A stretch of 33,928 nucleotides of DNA from CALCNS01 sp964425745 (GTDB lineage Bacteria > Bacillota > JAAYKD01): positions 1 through 33,928 of the forward strand of contig CAYRNW010000028.1 in the NCBI GenBank assembly GCA_964425745.1, given 5' to 3'. Below are positions 1 to 7,548 of the stretch, in pieces (the first letter of the stretch is position 1; each line of letters starts with the position of its first letter). The notes under the pieces were generated by a model that was not told the origin of the DNA, ran no database searches, and worked only from the letters and a program-made list of their open reading frames with translations. The translations under genes and the position numbers were made by a program.

Positions 1-3
1 GCT

Positions 4-474
4 TTGCGTAGAAAAGACAGAGAGTTAAATTCCATACTGGCCATGCGCATTTTAGAGAATGCCGAGGTCGGCTATTTGAGTTTAGCTTGTGAGAATCAAC
101 CCTATACGATTCCAGTCAATTATGTGTTGTGGGACGGTCGTATCTATATTCATACAGCAAAGGAAGGTAAGAAAATCACCTGGTTGCAGAAAAACCCCCA
201 GATTTGTTTTACGGTTAGTACGATGATCGACGTCAAAAAAGCCGATACCTACTGTGGATATGGTGCGTATTTTGAGAGTGTAGTCGTGGAAGGTCATGGA
301 CGAGTGTTGCAGCAGCATCCACATAAAAGAGAAATTCTAACAGCACTGGTCAAAAAATATGATCCTCAAGCACAATTGCCTCCCATTGACGAAGCGGGAG
401 AGAATTCGGTGTGGCTGATAGAAGTCACCCTGGATTCACTCTGCGGGAAAGGCCGTTATCCGGTGCAATCTTGA
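4..474 (+). CDS. Pyridoxamine 5'-phosphate oxidase-like flavoprotein
   Basis: This encodes a 156-residue protein of the split-barrel FMN-binding (PPOX-like, nitroimidazole-resistance-type) family. The N-terminus MRRKDRE, the segment GYLSLACENQPYTIPVNY (about residues 23-40) and the strand GRIYIHTAKEGKK are typical of small cytoplasmic flavin reductase-like proteins. The length matches the family. The start is a TTG at base 4. Its ribosome binding site lies outside the window, so the start rests on family similarity and an upstream extension cannot be fully excluded. A Cys-cluster protein follows 17 bases downstream on the same strand, so co-transcription is likely. The family binds FMN or a related flavin, but the physiological substrate is unknown. 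Confidence 0.8.
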   Translation: MRRKDRELNSILAMRILENAEVGYLSLACENQPYTIPVNYVLWDGRIYIHTAKEGKKITWLQKNPQICFTVSTMIDVKKADTYCGYGAYFESVVVEGHGRVLQQHPHKREILTALVKKYDPQAQLPPIDEAGENSVWLIEVTLDSLCGKGRYPVQS

Positions 475-491
475 AAAACCTTGTATTAGTC

Positions 492-1187
492 ATGCGGCAT
501 GATTTAGGAGAGCCACAACTGGAGCTGGAAGAAGTACATGCGAAGGCGAAGGTTTCGGATTTGTTAACAGCAATTCAAGAAGCGACCGATGACGCCGATG
601 TCTATAAGCCCCAATTGAAGGGCTTATACGGTATATGCGCGGGATGTAAGACCAATTGTTGCCGTCAGCACGATATCACTCCCGATTATCTTGCGGTCAA
701 ACGGATCGCTCAGATCCAAAACTTGACGTTCAAGGAATTTGCAGAGCGATGGCTGGATGTTTCGGCAGATTCTGCTTTTCCGCAGTTCAAAAAGCGTCCA
801 TGCCCTTTTTTACAAGACAACCTTTGTTCCGTCTATGAACAAAGAGCTCTGATTTGCCGGTTGTATTTATGTACTCCCATGGGTGATAGCTTGGAAAAAC
901 TGCGGGCCGCTGTCTCCTATATGGGAGAAGGTGCTCTGCGTATCAAGCTTTTGGAAGAGGGCATTGGGCCAAAATCCTGGTCCTACCGTGCGCAGGCAGA
1001 TGAGCTGAAAGAACGATTGCGCAACGAGAGTTTGAGTCGTGAGCAATACGAAGATCGCATGGAACAGCTTCATTTGATGACCGAGCATAACCCATTTTTG
1101 ACTGCAGAATCTTACGAAGAGGTCTACCTAGCTGATTGTTGTACCGATGATTTGTGGCAAAAACTTCCGATTGTGCGTGAAAAATAG
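492..1187 (+). CDS. YkgJ-type cysteine-cluster (Zn/Fe-S) protein
   Basis: A 231-residue protein with a CxxCxxxCC cluster near the N-terminus (C49, C52, C56, C57 from the chosen start). A second group of cysteines lies in KRPCPFL, LCSVYEQRALICRLYLC (C104, C112, C122, C127). This arrangement is diagnostic of the YkgJ/UPF0153 family, thought to bind zinc or an Fe-S cluster. Its biochemical role is not established. The reading frame is open further upstream to a GTG at 411, but that would overlap the preceding gene by 64 bases. The ATG at 492 is preferred, although no strong ribosome binding site precedes it, so the exact start is uncertain. It probably forms a transcript with the flavoprotein gene just upstream. 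Confidence 0.75.
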   Translation: MRHDLGEPQLELEEVHAKAKVSDLLTAIQEATDDADVYKPQLKGLYGICAGCKTNCCRQHDITPDYLAVKRIAQIQNLTFKEFAERWLDVSADSAFPQFKKRPCPFLQDNLCSVYEQRALICRLYLCTPMGDSLEKLRAAVSYMGEGALRIKLLEEGIGPKSWSYRAQADELKERLRNESLSREQYEDRMEQLHLMTEHNPFLTAESYEEVYLADCCTDDLWQKLPIVREK

Positions 1188-1272
1188 CGTAATTTTCTGC
1201 TTCAATACGGTTGAAATCACGTGAAAACCCTCCATTCAAAGGACTTTCGTTGTTTTCTGTAGCATGAAAGGG

Positions 1273-1286
1273 ATTTCTCGAGAAAT
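1273..1286. promoter_or_regulatory. 14-bp perfect palindrome, possible operator
   Basis: ATTTCTCGAGAAAT is a perfect 14-base palindrome 68 bases before the aminotransferase start, in the short intergenic space. A dimeric repressor could bind it, but no regulator is encoded nearby. A convincing -35/-10 pair was not found around it. Confidence 0.3.
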
Positions 1287-1308
1287 AGAGAATGATTAGT
1301 ATTAGAAT

Positions 1309-1333
1309 AGTGTGGGGTAAAAGAATCCACACT
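1309..1333 (+). promoter_or_regulatory. Leader hairpin before aminotransferase
   Basis: AGTGTGG (1309-1315) and CCACACT (1327-1333) form a perfect 7-bp stem with an 11-base loop, ending 8 bases before the GGAGG ribosome binding site (1342-1346) of the aminotransferase. It could be a leader structure or a second operator. Its function is not shown. Confidence 0.3.
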
Positions 1334-1353
1334 CATGAAATGGAGGAAATGTC

Positions 1354-2550
1354 ATGAAGCCTATTTCCCAACGCGCTCAAAAAATCAGTCCTTCACCAAC
1401 CTTAGCGCTCGATGCAAAAGCGAAAGGCATGCAGGCACAAGGTATTGACGTTATCAGCTTCGCCGTAGGGGAACCGGATTTCAATACACCGGAACACATC
1501 GGTCAAGCCGGTATTGAAGCCATTCAACAACACTTTACCCGTTACACACCTGCCGCCGGCTTACCGGATCTCAAGAAGGCGGTCTGTGCTCGTTTGAAAG
1601 CTAATTTTGGGCAAGAGTATGAACCCAATCAAATTGTTGTGTCCAATGGTGCAAAGCATTCCTTATTCAATGTCTTCACCGCTTTATTAGATGAAGGCGA
1701 CGAAGTGGTTTTACCAACTCCTTGCTGGGTTAGTTATACGGAGCAAATCAAATTGGTCGGTGGCGTACCAGTTTTCTGTGAAACCAAAGAGGAAAACGAC
1801 TTTGTAATGATGGCCAGCGAATTTGAGGCCGTGATTACCCCCAAGACCAAAGCGCTTATGCTCAACTCTCCGTCGAACCCCACCGGTGGTGTATATACCG
1901 CTGAAAACCTAAAAGCCATTGCCGAGCTGTGTGTGAAGCATGATATCTATGTCATTGCTGACGAAATTTATGCGCAATTGCTCTACGATGGACAAACCTA
2001 TGTTTCGATCACTGCATTTGGTCAAGAGATCAAAGATCGAACCATTGTCATCAATGGCGTTTCCAAAAGCTATGCCATGACCGGATGGCGTGTAGGGTAC
2101 ACCGCTTCTTCTACGGCACTGGCAAAAGTCATGGGCGATATTCAAAGCCATATGACCTCCAACGCCGGTAATATTTCTCAAAAGGCTGCTGTCATGGCCT
2201 TAAACGGACCTCAAGAATCCATTGAAGCCATGCGCGTTGAATTCGAAAAACGCCGCAACTATATGGTAGAGCGTGTGAATGCGATTCCCGGTATGTCTTG
2301 CAGAACACCGGGTGGTGCCTTCTATGTATTCCCCAACATTACCGGCTTCTTCGGTAAGACCATTCGCGGTAAAAAGATTAACAATTCAGCCGATCTTTGC
2401 GATGTTATCTTAGATGAAGCGAAAGTTGCCATTGTGCCGGGTATTGCATTTGAAGCCGAAGGCTTTATGCGTTTCTCTTATGCCACTAGCATGAAGAATA
2501 TTACTGAAGGCCTAAATCGCGTTGAAGCGTTGCTTAAAGAAGCAATCTAG
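1354..2550 (+). CDS. Class I PLP-dependent aminotransferase (aspartate-type)
   Basis: A 398-residue fold-type I aminotransferase. The PLP-binding lysine is K238 in NGVSKSYAMTGWRVGY. Also present are SNGAKHSLFN (cofactor phosphate region), NSPSNPTGGVY, ADEIYAQLLYDG and a C-terminal RFSYATS with the substrate-carboxylate arginine. Length and motifs match the Firmicute aspartate/aromatic aminotransferase group (subgroup Ib, AspB/PatA-like). It would act in the cytoplasm, transferring an amino group between an amino acid such as aspartate and a 2-oxo acid. The exact substrate cannot be fixed from sequence. The start is the ATG at 1354 with GGAGG seven bases upstream. It stands alone, bounded by a palindrome-containing leader and a strong terminator. 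Confidence 0.93.
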   Translation: MKPISQRAQKISPSPTLALDAKAKGMQAQGIDVISFAVGEPDFNTPEHIGQAGIEAIQQHFTRYTPAAGLPDLKKAVCARLKANFGQEYEPNQIVVSNGAKHSLFNVFTALLDEGDEVVLPTPCWVSYTEQIKLVGGVPVFCETKEENDFVMMASEFEAVITPKTKALMLNSPSNPTGGVYTAENLKAIAELCVKHDIYVIADEIYAQLLYDGQTYVSITAFGQEIKDRTIVINGVSKSYAMTGWRVGYTASSTALAKVMGDIQSHMTSNAGNISQKAAVMALNGPQESIEAMRVEFEKRRNYMVERVNAIPGMSCRTPGGAFYVFPNITGFFGKTIRGKKINNSADLCDVILDEAKVAIVPGIAFEAEGFMRFSYATSMKNITEGLNRVEALLKEAI

Positions 2551-2553
2551 ATA

Positions 2554-2607
2554 AACTATAGAAAAATCCCTTTAGGGTGAAAACCCTAAAGGGATTTTTC
2601 TATAGTT
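2554..2607. terminator. Bidirectional intrinsic terminator, 25-bp perfect stem
   Basis: Bases 2554-2578 pair perfectly with 2583-2607 around a GAAA tetraloop (2579-2582). The stem contains an A5/T5 run on each arm. A GC-rich top (CCCTTTAGGGT) followed by ATTTTT works in both directions, suiting the convergent aminotransferase and MATE genes. The stop codon of the MATE gene (2600-2602) lies inside the stem. Confidence 0.92.
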
Positions 2608-3982
2608 GTTTCGCTTCTTTTGCCAGCTCTCGCACTTGCCGTAAGACGATAATTGCTAAGGGAAGACCTAAAATCAGCGATAAGAGATCTGCTGTGGCTT
2701 GTGCTGCAGCTAGCCCCATTACACCGTAGGTCATGGAGAGAATGGCGACGGAAGGTATAAAGAAAATCCCTTGTCGCGATAACCCCAATAAGGCGGCACC
2801 TAATGCTTTTCCTAAACCGGCATAGGTCATATTAACGACAATGACCCAAGCATGGATTGGCATCACAATACATTGCAATCTCAAAGAAAAGGCACCGATC
2901 CGAATCGTTTCCGGGTTTGTCGTAAAGACGCCCATGATTTGCGGAGCAAAGATTCCGGCAAAGAGTGCTAAAATCGAAACCCCGGTAACACCGGCAATGG
3001 AAGCAAAGCGGAACGCTTGCAACACACGATCATAGCGTTTAGCGCCCCAGTTGAAACCGGCAACCGGTTGATATCCTTGGCCAAAGCCTAAAATGGCAGA
3101 GGTAATGAACATCATGATTCGGTTGACCACAGAAATGGCTGCCAACGCTGCTGCTGAAAAACCGCTGGCTAGATTGTTGGTAATGATCTGAGCCAAGGTC
3201 ATTAAGCCAGATCGCAAGAAGGTGGGGGCACCCATTTTGGAAATTTCCATGGCAATGTCTTTGGTAAAGCCAAACTTTTTCCAACTGATATGCAACAGGG
3301 TGTGTTTTCGCAAATAGGGGGAAAGTAAAATCAGAAAACTGACGACTTTTGAAATCGCTGTTGCAAAAGCGGCACCGGCGACACCCCAACCAAATACGAA
3401 AATAAACAAGGGGTCCAAAGCTAAGTTCAAAATAGCACCGGAAACCATACCCCACATAGAAAAAGTGGCGCTACCTTCGGCACGCAAGCATTGGTTCATG
3501 ACAAAGGCAGAGGTCATAAATGGTGCGGCGTAGAGCATAAAACCGGCATAGTCTTTGGCGTAACGAATGACTAAGGGGTCTTTCGCACCGAGAAAAGCTA
3601 CCAAGGGATCCATAAAGATCAATCCAAAGACCATCATCAGGGATCCGGTCAAAATGGCGGTAAAGAAGGCTGTAGACAAAACACGCGTGGCTTGTTCATC
3701 GCGTTTTGCCCCTAAAAGCCGAGCAATATAACTGTTAGCACCAATGGCAAGGAAAGACCCGGCCATTTGGATAAAACTTTGAAGAGAAGCGTTAACACCC
3801 ACAGCACCGGTTGCTTCAATGCCCAATGAACTGACAAAATAGGTATCTGCCATATTGTAAAAGGACATAATCAGCATGCTGATTATCGTAGGAACCGCCA
3901 TTTTGGGAATGAGTTTATGAATCGGATCTTGAAGCATCATCGTGCGACGAGCTTCTTGACGATTACTTTTGCTGGGTTGCAT
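2600..3982 (-). CDS. MATE family efflux transporter
   Basis: A 460-residue integral membrane protein with about twelve hydrophobic segments. The N-terminus LIPKMAVPTIISMLIMSFYNMADTYFV and segments such as GFGQGYQPVAGFNWGAKRYDRV are hallmarks of the MATE (MepA/DinF-like) sodium- or proton-coupled exporters of drugs or metabolites. It is the last gene of a five-gene minus-strand operon. Its start lies three bases after the stop of amidohydrolase B2, and the ribosome binding site AAAGGA overlaps the end of that gene, so coupled translation is likely. An internal ATG 14 codons in is an alternative start. Position after four amidohydrolase-like genes suggests export of their product or of a toxic analogue of their substrate, which is an inference. 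Confidence 0.93.
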   Translation of the reverse strand: MQPSKSNRQEARRTMMLQDPIHKLIPKMAVPTIISMLIMSFYNMADTYFVSSLGIEATGAVGVNASLQSFIQMAGSFLAIGANSYIARLLGAKRDEQATRVLSTAFFTAILTGSLMMVFGLIFMDPLVAFLGAKDPLVIRYAKDYAGFMLYAAPFMTSAFVMNQCLRAEGSATFSMWGMVSGAILNLALDPLFIFVFGWGVAGAAFATAISKVVSFLILLSPYLRKHTLLHISWKKFGFTKDIAMEISKMGAPTFLRSGLMTLAQIITNNLASGFSAAALAAISVVNRIMMFITSAILGFGQGYQPVAGFNWGAKRYDRVLQAFRFASIAGVTGVSILALFAGIFAPQIMGVFTTNPETIRIGAFSLRLQCIVMPIHAWVIVVNMTYAGLGKALGAALLGLSRQGIFFIPSVAILSMTYGVMGLAAAQATADLLSLILGLPLAIIVLRQVRELAKEAKQL

Positions 3983-3985
3983 AAC

Positions 3986-5194
3986 CTAGAATCCTTTTTG
4001 CCAAGGTTCAAGCCAAGTTGCGCGGTCCCAGGCTTTTTCGCCATTGACCCATGTTTGCAGAACATTGCTGCGTAATGAAAGCGGATGTCCGTCGTAGATT
4101 GCAAAATCGGCATCTTTTCCTACTGCCAAAGAACCAACGCGGTCTTCAATACCGGTCACGATTGCACCGTTGATGGTCAAGGCGCGTAAGGTTGCTTCTT
4201 CCGATAAACCTTCTCTGTGTGCCAAAGATCCAGCGAGGCGAATCAACTCAATGGCAAGCACCGAGGCATCGGTGGTGAGAGAGAAGCAAACACCGGCTTC
4301 TTCTAATGCGAGGGCAGTCAAAAAGCCTTTCGCATGAACTTCTTGCTTGCTTCGCGAGCCCATGGTCGGGCCTAAGGTGCAGCGAATGCCACGTTTGGCA
4401 ATCTCTTGAGCAACCAGATGACCACTGGTCGTATGCTCCAAGGTGATGATGATGTTGAATTCATCGGCAATACGCATGGCCGTGATCATATCATCGGCAC
4501 GATGTGCGTGGATGCGCCCCGGGATTTCTCTGCGCAGTAAGGGGAGCAAAGGCTCTAATTGTAGATTAAGGGTGAAGTCTTTGCCTTCAGCTTCGGCTTT
4601 GCTCTTATTTTTCATGTACTCTTGGGCTTTGTAGAGTGCATCTCTCAAAACAGCGGCCGAACCCATACGAGTGGTGGGAATCGCTCCGGTCGAGCCAACA
4701 GCGCGTTTAGGGTTTTCGCCCAAGGCGATTTTTACGCCGGTATTGCGCTTGATCACTAATTCTTCACGGGTCTTGCCATACATCTTGGCTGCAAAACCGG
4801 TGCCGGTAATGATTTTACCGCTGCCTGGCAGAATATTGGCGCTTGTGACACCGCCGGCTAAAGCATCGTTCAAATGACGATGACGTGGGTCAAAGTGATA
4901 ATAATAGTCGACATCGGGAGAACAGGCTTTGCCTAAGCTTCCGCCGGAACCGTTGCTCTCATAGGCATCTTCGTCATAATTCCAGTCGTGAGCGATTAAG
5001 TGACTGTGGGCTTCAACCATGCCGGGCATAAGGCTGACGCGACCGAAATCGATCAGTTCAACATCGGAAGGCAAGGTCATTTGAGGAGCCACTGCCGTTA
5101 TTTTGTCGTTTTCGATCAGGATGATCCCGTTTTTCAACACACCTGCTTTGTCTACGGTATAGATGGTTTCCGCAGTGATTGCAAATCGTTTCAT
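3986..5194 (-). CDS. Amidohydrolase B2 (metal ligands intact)
   Basis: A 402-residue amidohydrolase-superfamily protein of the imidazolonepropionase-like group (COG1228 type). The expected metal and catalytic residues are all visible: PGMVEAHSH gives H63 and H65, GRIHAHRADD gives H229/H231, LEHTTSGH gives H254 and LTTDAS gives D309. The C-terminal DRVGSLAVGKDADFAIYDGHPL closes the beta-sandwich domain. The reading frame is open up to 5230, but the ATG at 5194 has GGAGGA six bases upstream and follows the A2 stop by one base, so it is the start. Closest in the window is B1, with which it shares GSGKII, the MYGKT/TYGKS segment, ALGENPKR and TRMGS. It should be a cytoplasmic metal-dependent hydrolase, possibly acting on a cyclic amide or dipeptide-like compound. 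The substrate is unknown. Confidence 0.9.
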   Translation of the reverse strand: MKRFAITAETIYTVDKAGVLKNGIILIENDKITAVAPQMTLPSDVELIDFGRVSLMPGMVEAHSHLIAHDWNYDEDAYESNGSGGSLGKACSPDVDYYYHFDPRHRHLNDALAGGVTSANILPGSGKIITGTGFAAKMYGKTREELVIKRNTGVKIALGENPKRAVGSTGAIPTTRMGSAAVLRDALYKAQEYMKNKSKAEAEGKDFTLNLQLEPLLPLLRREIPGRIHAHRADDMITAMRIADEFNIIITLEHTTSGHLVAQEIAKRGIRCTLGPTMGSRSKQEVHAKGFLTALALEEAGVCFSLTTDASVLAIELIRLAGSLAHREGLSEEATLRALTINGAIVTGIEDRVGSLAVGKDADFAIYDGHPLSLRSNVLQTWVNGEKAWDRATWLEPWQKGF

Positions 5195-5195
5195 G

Positions 5196-6344
5196 TTAGC
5201 TCCTCCTTTCATATACGCTGACACCGTCAATCAACACGGTCTCAACCTTGGTCAAAGTTTCAAAGGGATGTCCGGACCAGAGGACTAAATCCGCACGTTT
5301 GCCCACTTCTAAGCTGCCGATCTGATCGTCCAAACCCAGAATTTGAGCCGGATACAATGTGATCGCCTTCAGCGCTTCTTCTTCCGACATTCCTTCGCGG
5401 TTGGCAATGGCAGCGGTGGTCACTAAGTGGTCGATTCCGGTATTGGGGTGTTCGGTCGATAACGCAAACTGTAAGCCCGCTTTCGATAACACACCGGGAG
5501 TTTTATGCGAGGTTGTTTGGAATAAACCGCGACGGTTCATTAAAATCGGTCCTACCATGAGGGGAACTTTGGCTTTGACCAAGTTTTCCACACAGAAGTA
5601 GCCTTCACTGACCCGTTGCAGAATCAGGCGGAAGCCCCATTCTTCGGCTAACTCTAAGGCATTTTGAATGTCGTGTAGGTAAACCACTTGCATAATCAGC
5701 GGTAATTTGCCTTCGATCACATCGACCATGGGGGCTAAGCGATAGCCCGCTTCCGGAGCGTCTTTGCCTTCTTTGAGGGCTTTTTCGCGTTTAGCAATGA
5801 AATCTTTGGCTTTTTGCAACTCATTGACGAGTTTAGCCACCATATCGCTACGGTCACGGAAGCCTTGGCGAGGATTACCACCACCAACTAAGTTTACAAA
5901 TAAACCAAAGGGTTCTTTAAGAACCATGCGGTCGATGATGTTGCTGCCAGCCGTATGGATGACCGCACTTTGACCGGCGATAATTGCCGAAGTGCCTGGG
6001 CAAACGTTGACCGTGGTGACTCCGCCTTCTAAAGCGTCTTGGAACGATACATCGTTCGGTAGAATGCCGTCGAGTGCTTTTAAGTAGGCTCCGATTTTTT
6101 CAGTGGTTTCATCTTCGTCGGCGCCAATCGCTCCAACGGTTTCTTCGTGTAAACCGGGGCGACCGCAGGCTTCAATCAAGCCGGGTGTTACGGTTTTCCC
6201 CTCTGCATCCAATACGGTGCAGCCTTTGGGGGTTTTGATCTTTTCGCCGATCGCGGTGATTTTGCCATCTTCAATAAGCAGGGAAGCTTTTTCCAAAATC
6301 CCTTGTGTCATGGTGAAGAGGCGAGCATTTTTGATCAACAACAT
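5196..6344 (-). CDS. Amidohydrolase-like A2, metal-site residues lost (pseudoenzyme)
   Basis: A 382-residue amidohydrolase-fold protein. The family HxH after PGLIE is replaced by C60 and R62 (PGLIEACGRPG). The next histidine pair is Q219/V221, the third-position histidine is R244 (LILQRVSEGY) and the catalytic aspartate is E298 (ALSTEHP). The fold signatures remain, including the N-terminal beta-sandwich and the C-terminal DQIGSLEVGKRADLVLWSGHP. It shares HDIxNALELAxxWGF and PGVLxKAG with A1. The start is the ATG at 6344 with AAGGAGG nine bases upstream, one base after the B1 stop. The open frame with consensus signals argues against decay. By analogy with non-catalytic dihydroorotase partners, a structural or regulatory subunit for B2 is the best guess. 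Confidence 0.88.
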   Translation of the reverse strand: MLLIKNARLFTMTQGILEKASLLIEDGKITAIGEKIKTPKGCTVLDAEGKTVTPGLIEACGRPGLHEETVGAIGADEDETTEKIGAYLKALDGILPNDVSFQDALEGGVTTVNVCPGTSAIIAGQSAVIHTAGSNIIDRMVLKEPFGLFVNLVGGGNPRQGFRDRSDMVAKLVNELQKAKDFIAKREKALKEGKDAPEAGYRLAPMVDVIEGKLPLIMQVVYLHDIQNALELAEEWGFRLILQRVSEGYFCVENLVKAKVPLMVGPILMNRRGLFQTTSHKTPGVLSKAGLQFALSTEHPNTGIDHLVTTAAIANREGMSEEEALKAITLYPAQILGLDDQIGSLEVGKRADLVLWSGHPFETLTKVETVLIDGVSVYERRS

Positions 6345-6345
6345 T

Positions 6346-7548
6346 TTATACGCCCTCCTTTTCCCAGGGTTCTTTGTCGCGTTCAATGTCAAAGGCCAAA
6401 ACTCCGCTGACATAAACTTTTTCTACTTGAGAGAGCAATTCCAGGGGGTGGCCGTCTAAAATCAGCACATCGGCATCTTTACCAACATCCAGGGAACCGA
6501 CTCGGTTTTCTACACCGATGATTTCGGCAGAAGTTAAGGTCATGGCGCGAATCGCTCCATCTTCACTCATACCGGCACGGTGACTCAGGGCAACGCAGGT
6601 GCGTAGGTATTCTTGGGGAACGACTCCGGCATCGGTAGTGATACAGACTTTGATGCCCGCTTTTTCTAAGATCCCAGCTGCTGCAAAATCTTTACGGGTG
6701 GTTTCTACTTTAGTACGAGTCATCGAGGGACCTAAAACGCAAGGGATATTGCGTTTGCGAACTTCTTCGGCAATGATGTGAGCTTCAGAAGCGTGTTCGA
6801 TTGACATTTGGAAGCCAAACTCATCGGCAGCACGCAAAGCCATCATAATATCATCGGCTCGGTGCGCATGGATTCGGGCTTTCAATTCACCCTTCAAAAC
6901 CTTAACCAACGGTTCCATTTGATAATTGATCGGTGTTTCCGGATCTTTTTCGCGTTTGGCCATATAGGATTTTGCCTTTAGGAAAGCGTCTCGCAAAATA
7001 GCACCACTGCCCATACGGGTGGAAGGAGACTGTTTTTTAGAGCCAAAGTTGCGCTTCGGGTTTTCGCCTAACGCCATTTTAACTTCGGCTGGATTCATCA
7101 TGACCATGTCTTTGCGGCTTTTGCCATAGGTTTTGGTGATGATTCCCATACCAGAGATGATTTTACCGGAACCGGGTCGAGTTAATATCGTGGTGACTCC
7201 GGCGGCTAGGGCTTGTTTCAATTGAATATGACGAGGATTAAACGCATAATAACTCATCAGTTCTGGGGTAACGGCGGGACCAAAACTTCCGGCGCCGGCG
7301 AGGGCTCCATCGGCATCCATATGATTGTCTTCTTCGCCGACTCCAAAATCCATGACGCCCAAATGGCAGTGAGCTTCCACAATGCCGGGCATGACAAATT
7401 TACCGGTTGCGTCGACGACTTCAGCTTTTGCCGGTATGGGCAGGTTTTTACCCACAGCCACGATTTTGCCCTGGTCTACGATCACAGTTCCATTGGGAAT
7501 AATGGGGCCGGAAACGGTGACCAGTGTTCCGTTGATAATGGCTAACAT
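6346..7548 (-). CDS. Amidohydrolase B1 (metal ligands intact)
   Basis: A 400-residue imidazolonepropionase-like amidohydrolase. Ligand positions are complete: MPGIVEAHCH (H60, H62), RIHAHRADD (H227/H229), IEHASEAH (H252) and ITTDAG (D306). Two in-frame ATGs lie at 7554 and 7548. The second is preferred because the GAGGAGGG ribosome binding site is nine bases before it and only three before the first. The start overlaps the end of A1 by seven bases, indicating translational coupling. It resembles B2 closely along its whole length, including the GSGKII and NPKR segments, and is more distant from A1 and A2. It is predicted to be a cytoplasmic metal-dependent hydrolase of unknown substrate. Confidence 0.9.
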   Translation of the reverse strand: MLAIINGTLVTVSGPIIPNGTVIVDQGKIVAVGKNLPIPAKAEVVDATGKFVMPGIVEAHCHLGVMDFGVGEEDNHMDADGALAGAGSFGPAVTPELMSYYAFNPRHIQLKQALAAGVTTILTRPGSGKIISGMGIITKTYGKSRKDMVMMNPAEVKMALGENPKRNFGSKKQSPSTRMGSGAILRDAFLKAKSYMAKREKDPETPINYQMEPLVKVLKGELKARIHAHRADDIMMALRAADEFGFQMSIEHASEAHIIAEEVRKRNIPCVLGPSMTRTKVETTRKDFAAAGILEKAGIKVCITTDAGVVPQEYLRTCVALSHRAGMSEDGAIRAMTLTSAEIIGVENRVGSLDVGKDADVLILDGHPLELLSQVEKVYVSGVLAFDIERDKEPWEKEGV

